Source: Streptomyces longispororuber (lineage in GTDB: Bacteria; Actinomycetota; Actinomycetes; Streptomycetales; Streptomycetaceae). Taken from it: 45,078 bases of DNA. Within the stretch, counting starts at the first letter, position 1, and each line of letters begins with the position of its first letter. The translations under genes were made by a program, and so were the position numbers. Shown here piece by piece: positions 40,105 through 45,078 of the stretch. The notes beneath the pieces are model-generated. The model did no database searches. It was not told the DNA's origin and worked only from the letters and a program-made list of their open reading frames with translations. The stretch lies in the NCBI RefSeq assembly GCF_024448165.1, contig NZ_JAMOLN010000063.1:1-45078 (forward strand), given 5' to 3'.

Positions 40105-40146
40105 ATCATCCGCGCCGCCACCCCCTCGGGGGTGGCAATGATCCGC
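40101..40146. promoter_or_regulatory. nested hairpin in the leader/promoter region before the MobA-like gene
   Basis: The outer arms are GCGGATCAT (40101-40109) and ATGATCCGC (40138-40146). The inner arms are GCCACCCCC (40117-40125) and GGGGGTGGC (40128-40136). It overlaps the bkd terminator by 4 bases, so on a read-through RNA the two cannot both form fully. It may be a second terminator or an operator. Confidence 0.5.
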
Positions 40147-40166
40147 AGTACGCCCATACTCGGGGG

Positions 40167-41180
40167 ATGACCGAAGCCGTCGGGCAGCCCGAGCAGCGCC
40201 GTTCCCCGACCGACCGCGCGCTCGGCGCCGCGGGCCGGGGCGGCGACGCCTACGACGCCCTGGTGCTCGCCGGAGGCGCCGCACGCCGCCTCGGGGGCAC
40301 GGACAAGCCCGGCGTCCGGGTCGGCGGGCGGGCGCTGCTCGACCGGGTGCTCGCGGCCTGCGCCGGAGCCCGCGCCACGATCGTGGTCGCCGAGCCGCGG
40401 CCGACCGCGCGCCCTGTCGGCTGGGCCCGCGAGGAGCCGCCCGGCGGCGGACCGCTCGCCGCGCTGGACGCGGGAGTCCAGGCCCTGAGCACGCCGGTGG
40501 ACGAGCCGCCGAACGGGCCGCCGAGCGGGCCGGGTGGCCGGGCCACGGTCCCCGACCTGGTCGTCGTGCTCTCCGCCGACCTCCCGTTCCTGGCGGAGCG
40601 CACCGTACGGCTGCTGCGCGACACGCTGGACGGGACGACCGCCGACGGGGCGCTGCTCAGCGACGCCGACGGCCGGGACCAACCCCTTGTCGCCGTCTAC
40701 CGGAAGACCGCGCTGCAGCGGGTACTCGGCGCCCTGAAGGCCGAACACGGGTCGCTGAGCGGGCTTCCGCTGCGTCTGCTCACCCGCGATCTGCACCTCA
40801 CCCGCATCACCGACCCCGTCGATCCCGTCGCGTCCTTCGACTGCGACACCTGGGACGACATCGCCGCCGCTCGGTCACGGATCAGGGAGCATGGGCACGT
40901 GTTGGACGAATGGATCACCGCAGCCAAGGACGAACTGGGCATCGACCTGGACGTCGACACCGGCGTCCTGCTCGACCTCGCCCGCGACGCGGCCCACGGG
41001 GTCGCGCGCCCCGCGGCGCCGCTGACGACGTTCCTCGTCGGATACGCGGCGGCGCAGGCGGGCGGCGGCCCCGAAGCCGTCGCGGCCGCCGCGGCGAAGG
41101 CCGTCGCGCTCGCCGACCGCTGGGCGAAGGAGGCCGAGTCCGGGGCCGGGCCCGGCGGCGCCGCGCCGGACGCGGGATGA
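40167..41180 (+). CDS. MobA-like nucleotidyltransferase with C-terminal DUF6457 domain
   Basis: A 337-residue protein. The N-terminal NTP-transferase domain (about 28-240) has the signature LVLAGGAARRLGGTDKPGVRVGGRALL, SADLPFLAERTV with the metal-binding Asp, and DGRDQPLVAVYRK, as in molybdenum cofactor guanylyltransferases. From about residue 248 a helical domain (LDEWITAAKDELGIDLDVDTGVLLDLARDAAHGVARPAAPLTTFLVGYAAAQ) matches what I know as DUF6457. It probably attaches a nucleotide to molybdopterin, given the overlapping moeA-like gene, but the substrate is an inference. A CATACT -10-like element 6 bases before the ATG suggests a leaderless transcript. Confidence 0.87.
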   Translation: MTEAVGQPEQRRSPTDRALGAAGRGGDAYDALVLAGGAARRLGGTDKPGVRVGGRALLDRVLAACAGARATIVVAEPRPTARPVGWAREEPPGGGPLAALDAGVQALSTPVDEPPNGPPSGPGGRATVPDLVVVLSADLPFLAERTVRLLRDTLDGTTADGALLSDADGRDQPLVAVYRKTALQRVLGALKAEHGSLSGLPLRLLTRDLHLTRITDPVDPVASFDCDTWDDIAAARSRIREHGHVLDEWITAAKDELGIDLDVDTGVLLDLARDAAHGVARPAAPLTTFLVGYAAAQAGGGPEAVAAAAAKAVALADRWAKEAESGAGPGGAAPDAG

Positions 41181-42829
41181 GCGGCGGCAACGGGCGGGCG
41201 GCGCAGGCCGACCCGCTCGACGGCGACGTCGACGAGGCGCTCGCCCTCGCGAACGACAACCGGGGCCGGGGACCGGCCGCCGCCGGTGCCCCCGCGCCGG
41301 GCCGGCAGGCGCAGGACAGCGCGGACCGGGTCCACGAGACGCCCGGCCGGGGCCCGGTTCCCGGGGCGCAGGCCGCCGCCGGCGCCGACCGGCCGGCGGA
41401 CCGGCACCGGGCGACGCCCTGGCCCGAGGCCCGGCGGATCGCCGCCCGGGCAGGTCGCCACGCGGCGGAGCACCGGGCCCGCACGGCGCCGGCCCCCGAG
41501 CCTGCGGAGACGCAACTCCCGCTCCCGGACGGCCTCTTCACGGCCTCCGACGGCGGCGCCGCGGCAGCGTCCGACGCCCCGCGCACCCCGCGCGGGGCGA
41601 CCCGGCTGCCGCTCGACCGGGCGCTCGGGCTGATCCTCGCCGCCCCGCTGACCGCCCTCACCGATCTGCCGTCGTTCGACACGTCCGCGATGGACGGCTG
41701 GGTGGTGGCCGGTCCCGGCCCCTGGGCCGTCCGCGACGAAGGCATCCTCGCCGGGCACGGCCGGCCCGCGCCGCTGGCCGACGGCGAGGCCGCGGCGATC
41801 GCGACCGGCGCCCGCATTCCCGCGGAGACCACCGCCGTCATCCGCAGCGAGCACGGACACCTCGACGGCAAGGGCCAGTTGCACCCGCTGCGCGACGTCG
41901 CGCACGGGCAGGACATCCGGCCGCGCGGCCAGGAGTGCCGCAGCGGCGACCTGCTGCTGCCGGCCGGCGCGCTGGTCACCCCGGCCGTTCTCGGACTCGC
42001 GGCCGCCGCCGGTTACGACGAGCTGGTCGTGGTCCCGCGGCCGCGGGCCGAAGTCCTCGTCCTCGGCGACGAGTTGCTCACCTCGGGGCTCCCCCGCGAG
42101 GGCCTCATCCGGGACGCGCTCGGCCCGATGCTGCCGCACTGGCTGCGCGCGCTCGGCGTCGAGGTGATCGCCGTACGCCGGCTCGGTGACGACGCGAAGG
42201 CGCTGCTCAAGGCCGTTCGCGGATCCAAGGCCGACCTCGTCGTGACCACCGGCGGCACCGCTTCGGGCCCCGTCGACCACGTCCACCCGACCCTGCGCGC
42301 GCTCGACGCGGAACTCCTCGTGGACGGCGTCAAGGTCCGCCCCGGCCACCCGATGCTGCTCGCCCGGCTCACCGGGGGACGGCACCTGGTCGGACTGCCG
42401 GGCAACCCCCTGGCGGCCGTCTCCGGCCTCCTCACCCTCGCCGAGCCCCTGCTGCGCGAACTCTCCGGGCCCGCCCAGTACGGCTCCGCCCCCAGCACCT
42501 CGGCCGGGTCCGGCTTCGCCCAGGACGCCGGCGCCCCCCTGCACAGCCCCGTCCACGGGCACCCGCACGACACCCGTCTGGTTCCCGTCGTGCTGCGTCA
42601 GGACGACGGCAGCGGCCACGACTGGGCGGTTCCGCTGCACTACAACGGCCCGGCGATGCTGCGCGGGGTCGCCGCCGCCGACGCGCTCGCTGTCATCCCG
42701 CCCGGTGGCGCCAAGGAGGGCCAGGAGGTCGAGATCCTCGATCTGCCATGGTCGTGGAGCGCGGGAAACCCTGGAGCCACAGGGAGTCCCGGGCCCAACT
42801 CCGCGGGCAACGAAGGGTGTTTCACGTGA
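41177..42829 (+). CDS. moeA: MoeA-like molybdopterin molybdotransferase with long N-terminal extension
   Basis: A 550-residue protein. About 150 N-terminal residues are disordered, Ala/Pro/Arg-rich and absent from standard MoeA proteins of about 400 residues. The MoeA fold follows: RLPLDRALGLILAAPLTALTDLPSFDTSAMDGWVVAG, IATGARIPAETTAVIRSEH, GQDIRPRGQECRSGDLLLPAG, VLVLGDEL and PGHPMLLARL / GLPGNPLAAVSGL. The usual GGVSVGDYD loop is replaced by GGTASGPVDHV, so activity may be specialised. Function in the family is molybdate insertion into adenylylated molybdopterin. Its ATG overlaps the MobA-like stop and its stop overlaps the potassium channel start, at a parS site. Confidence 0.85.
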   Translation: MSGGNGRAAQADPLDGDVDEALALANDNRGRGPAAAGAPAPGRQAQDSADRVHETPGRGPVPGAQAAAGADRPADRHRATPWPEARRIAARAGRHAAEHRARTAPAPEPAETQLPLPDGLFTASDGGAAAASDAPRTPRGATRLPLDRALGLILAAPLTALTDLPSFDTSAMDGWVVAGPGPWAVRDEGILAGHGRPAPLADGEAAAIATGARIPAETTAVIRSEHGHLDGKGQLHPLRDVAHGQDIRPRGQECRSGDLLLPAGALVTPAVLGLAAAAGYDELVVVPRPRAEVLVLGDELLTSGLPREGLIRDALGPMLPHWLRALGVEVIAVRRLGDDAKALLKAVRGSKADLVVTTGGTASGPVDHVHPTLRALDAELLVDGVKVRPGHPMLLARLTGGRHLVGLPGNPLAAVSGLLTLAEPLLRELSGPAQYGSAPSTSAGSGFAQDAGAPLHSPVHGHPHDTRLVPVVLRQDDGSGHDWAVPLHYNGPAMLRGVAAADALAVIPPGGAKEGQEVEILDLPWSWSAGNPGATGSPGPNSAGNEGCFT

Positions 42830-42833
42830 AACT
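42818..42833. promoter_or_regulatory. parS site for ParB, spanning the moeA stop and channel start
   Basis: TGTTTCACGTGAAACT matches the parS consensus TGTTTCACGTGAAACA in 15 of 16 positions; GTTTCACGTGAAAC is a perfect 14-bp palindrome. The central GTGA is both the channel start and the moeA stop. Streptomyces parS sites are known to cluster around oriC, so this supports an origin-proximal position. Confidence 0.88.
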
Positions 42834-43923
42834 GGCCGGCCATGACGCCATCGCGCGCCAAGCCGACGAGAAGACCGCGACCTACCGGGTGAAGCTGCCC
42901 CGGCGGATCGTGGAGCGTCCGCTGCGTCAGGTCGCCCGGCGGGTCCTGATGGCGCTCGGCGTGCTCGTCCTCACCGCGCTCCTCGTGTGGTTCGACCGCA
43001 GCGGATACAACGACAACTCCGACGGCAGCGTCGACCTTCTCGACGCCTTCTATTACGCGACCGTCACCCTCTCCACCACCGGATACGGCGACATCACGCC
43101 GGTCAGTGACGGGGCGCGTCTGACCAACATCTTCGTCATCACGCCACTGCGTGTGCTCTTCCTGATCATCCTGGTCGGCACCACGCTCGAAGTCCTCACC
43201 GAACGGACCCGGGAGGAATGGCGCCTGAACCGCTGGAGGTCCAACTTGCGTGACCACACCGTCGTCGTCGGCTTCGGCACCAAGGGCCGCAGCGCGGTGG
43301 AGACCGTCTGTGCGACCGGCCTCAAGCCCGAGCAGGTCGTGGTCGTCGACCCCAGCAGCAAGGTGATCGACGCGGCCAACGCCCATGGCTACGCGGGCGT
43401 CATGGGTGACGCCACGCGCAGCGACGTCCTGCTGCGCGCCGAGGTGCAGCGGGCCCGCAAGATCATCATCGCCACGCAGCGGGACGACACCGCGGTCCTG
43501 GTGACGCTCACCGCACGCCAGTTGAACCGCAGCGCGAAGATCGTCGCCGCCGTGCGCGAGGAGGAGAACGCGCCGCTGCTGCGCCAGTCCGGCGCCGACG
43601 CCGTGATCACCAGCGCCAGCGCGGCCGGCCGGCTGCTCGGTCTGTCCGTGCTCAGCCCGCACGCGGGCATGGTCATGGAGGACCTGATCCAGCAGGGCAG
43701 CGGTCTCGACCTGGTCGAACGGCCGGTCATAAAGGCCGAGGTCGGGCTGAAGCCGAAGGAGGTCGACGACCTGGTCGTCAGCGTCGTCCGCGGGCACCGC
43801 GTGCTCGGCTACGACGACACGGCGATCGGCACGCTCCAGCTGACGGACCGGCTGATCACGATCGTGCGGGTCACACCGACGACGCACGTCGCACCGGACT
43901 CCAAGCCGTTGCCGCAGGACTGA
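42826..43923 (+). CDS. two-helix potassium channel with cytoplasmic RCK (TrkA-N) domain
   Basis: A 365-residue channel subunit. The first membrane helix is at about 38-56, then the pore loop with selectivity filter TTGYGD at 84-89, and the second helix at about 102-125. The RCK domain starts at about 144 (HTVVVGFGTKGRSAVETV, nucleotide-binding GxGxxG-like), with ADAVITSASAAGRLLGLS further on and a C-terminal TrkA-C-like region. It should form a tetramer passing K+ and gated by ligand binding to the RCK ring. I chose the GTG at 42826, which overlaps the moeA stop; an in-frame GTG-type start at 42748 lies within moeA. Confidence 0.92.
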   Translation: MKLAGHDAIARQADEKTATYRVKLPRRIVERPLRQVARRVLMALGVLVLTALLVWFDRSGYNDNSDGSVDLLDAFYYATVTLSTTGYGDITPVSDGARLTNIFVITPLRVLFLIILVGTTLEVLTERTREEWRLNRWRSNLRDHTVVVGFGTKGRSAVETVCATGLKPEQVVVVDPSSKVIDAANAHGYAGVMGDATRSDVLLRAEVQRARKIIIATQRDDTAVLVTLTARQLNRSAKIVAAVREEENAPLLRQSGADAVITSASAAGRLLGLSVLSPHAGMVMEDLIQQGSGLDLVERPVIKAEVGLKPKEVDDLVVSVVRGHRVLGYDDTAIGTLQLTDRLITIVRVTPTTHVAPDSKPLPQD

Positions 43924-43948
43924 CCCGGCTCCGGGGGGCGTACGGGAG

Positions 43949-43954
43949 TAGCCT
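43949..43954 (+). promoter_or_regulatory. -10 box of leaderless quinone oxidoreductase gene
   Basis: TAGCCT fits TAnnnT and ends 7 bases before the ATG at 43962; no ribosome site is present. Confidence 0.5.
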
Positions 43955-43961
43955 CGCGCCC

Positions 43962-44942
43962 ATGTATGCGATCACGATCCCGGAACCCGGCGGACCCGAG
44001 GCGCTCGTCTGGGCGGAGGTCCCCGACCCCGTACCCGGCGAGGGCGAAGTCCTGGTCGAGGTGGTGTCCAGCGCCGTCAACCGCGCCGATCTGCTCCAGC
44101 GGCAGGGCTTCTACAACCCGCCGCCCGGCAGCTCCCCGTACCCCGGTCTGGAGTGCGCGGGCCGCATCGCCGCAATCGGCCCCGGCGTGGCCGGCTGGTC
44201 CGTCGGGGACGAGGTGTGCGCGCTGCTGGTGGGCGGCGGCTACGCCGAGAAGGTCGTCGTCCCGGCCGGGCAGCTGCTGCCGGTGCCGCAGGGCATCGAC
44301 CTCGCCACGGCGGCCGCGCTGCCCGAGGTGACCTGCACCGTCTGGTCGAACGTCTTCATGATCGCCCACCTGCGGCCGGGCGAGACGTTCCTGGTGCACG
44401 GCGGCTCCAGCGGCATCGGCACCATGGCGATCCAGCTGGCGAAGGCCGTCGGCGCCAAGGTCGCGGTCACCGCGGGCACCAAGGAGAAGCTCGACTTCTG
44501 CGCCGAGCTGGGCGCGGACATCCTGATCAACTACCGCGAGCAGGACTTCGTCGAGGAGATCCGCGAGAACACCGCGGGCAGCGGCGCCGACGTCATCCTC
44601 GACAACATGGGCGCCAAGTACCTGAACCGCAACGTCGACGCCCTCGCGGTCAACGGCCGCCTCGCCATCATCGGAATGCAGGGCGGCATCAAGGGCGAGC
44701 TCAACATCGCCACGCTGCTCGGCAAGCGCGGCGCGATCACCGCGACCACGCTGCGGGCCCGCCCGCTGGCCGAGAAGGCGTCGGTCGTCGCGGCCGTGCG
44801 CGAGCACGTGTGGCCGCTGATCGAGGGCGGCCACGTGCGGCCGATCGTGGACCGCACGCTGCCGATGAGCGACGCGGCGCAGGGCCACCGGGTCCTGGAG
44901 GAGTCGGGCCACATCGGCAAGGTCCTGCTGACCCTCCCGTAA
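43962..44942 (+). CDS. zinc-independent NAD(P)H:quinone oxidoreductase (MDR superfamily)
   Basis: A 326-residue medium-chain reductase of the PIG3/QOR type. The N-terminal GroES-like domain has NRADLLQRQGFYNPPPGSSPYPGLECAG. The Rossmann domain has the NADPH-binding motif LVHGGSSGIGTMAIQLAKAVGAKV at about 144-167, then GADILINYREQDFVEEI and a C-terminal VRPIVDRTLPMSDAAQGHRVLEESGHIGKVLLTL. The catalytic zinc ligands of alcohol dehydrogenases are missing, so it is a reductase of quinones or enones. It appears to be a single leaderless gene following the channel gene. Confidence 0.94.
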   Translation: MYAITIPEPGGPEALVWAEVPDPVPGEGEVLVEVVSSAVNRADLLQRQGFYNPPPGSSPYPGLECAGRIAAIGPGVAGWSVGDEVCALLVGGGYAEKVVVPAGQLLPVPQGIDLATAAALPEVTCTVWSNVFMIAHLRPGETFLVHGGSSGIGTMAIQLAKAVGAKVAVTAGTKEKLDFCAELGADILINYREQDFVEEIRENTAGSGADVILDNMGAKYLNRNVDALAVNGRLAIIGMQGGIKGELNIATLLGKRGAITATTLRARPLAEKASVVAAVREHVWPLIEGGHVRPIVDRTLPMSDAAQGHRVLEESGHIGKVLLTLP

Positions 44943-44960
44943 CGGCGACGGGGCGGCGGC

Positions 44961-45078
44961 TCAGCGGCGCAGCCGCAGCGCCAGGAACGCGATCCCGCAC
45001 CCGGTCAGCAGCAGCCCCGCCCCCAGCGGCAGCACGTTCACCAGCGGCCCGGTCCCGCGCGGCACGACGGCCTGCCGT
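44961..45078 (-). CDS. C-terminus of a small membrane protein, cut by the window edge
   Basis: The minus-strand frame ending at the TGA 44961-44963 reads RQAVVPRGTGPLVNVLPLGAG, then a hydrophobic stretch LLLTGCGIAFLALRL ending in RLRR. This looks like the last membrane helix and basic tail of a membrane protein convergent with the quinone oxidoreductase. The start lies outside the window and I cannot name the family. Confidence 0.6.
   Translation of the reverse strand, partial: RQAVVPRGTGPLVNVLPLGAGLLLTGCGIAFLALRLRR

Overview
The window is high-GC actinobacterial DNA (about 72% GC by eye). Gene content points to Streptomyces: crgA, class E sortases, a PASTA-kinase/RodA/PBP/PP2C/FHA operon, DUF5324, DUF881 and DUF5819 proteins, a bkd cluster with an Lrp-type regulator, and frequent GTG starts with 4-bp ATGA/GTGA overlaps. 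A near-perfect ParB site (parS) at 42818-42833, a second parS-like site at 6626-6641 and a cluster of DnaA boxes at 4858-5069 suggest an oriC-proximal chromosomal position. I saw no insertion sequence, prophage or CRISPR array; this is core chromosome.

Layout. 1-3300: a Ser/Thr kinase cut by the window edge, an HTH regulator, tRNA-Ala with a terminator, and a DUF5324 gene whose upstream region carries four 10-bp direct repeats. 3292-5387: a cyclophilin, a rhomboid protease, the DnaA-box intergenic region and crgA. 5541-9966: a DUF881 protein, three class E sortases, a 53-residue membrane protein and a PabA-type amidotransferase, ending in a strong terminator. 10047-18184 (minus strand): fhaA-fhaB-PP2C-rodA-pbpA, then a hairpin, then the PASTA kinase; this is the cell-wall growth and division signalling cluster. 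18616-23209: tRNA-Leu, a divergent azoreductase/HxlR pair, and DUF2252, J-domain and rhodanese genes.

23250-35703 is mostly phenylacetate catabolism: an acyl-CoA dehydrogenase, the paaABCDE epoxidase operon (minus strand), paaN, and divergent paaH plus a TetR regulator. A DUF5819-HTTM membrane pair and a SpoU methyltransferase lie between paaABCDE and paaN. 35733-40073 is branched-chain 2-oxo acid dehydrogenase: the Lrp regulator bkdR divergent from bkdA-bkdB-bkdC. 40167-43923 is a MobA-like/MoeA-like/RCK potassium channel run with overlapping genes. It is followed by a quinone oxidoreductase and the 3' end of a small membrane protein.

The most interesting regulatory signal is a TetR-type palindrome, ACCGNNCGNNCGGT. 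It occurs upstream of paaA and between paaN and paaH, where the two copies are exact reverse complements, and as a one-mismatch copy upstream of bkdA. A tetR gene is encoded inside the cluster. This suggests that one regulator may coordinate phenylacetate and branched-chain amino acid catabolism, two routes that supply acyl-CoA precursors. Other points are the DnaA boxes and parS sites embedded in ordinary genes and promoters, several genes that look leaderless, and small phased repeats near crgA and the DUF5324 gene.
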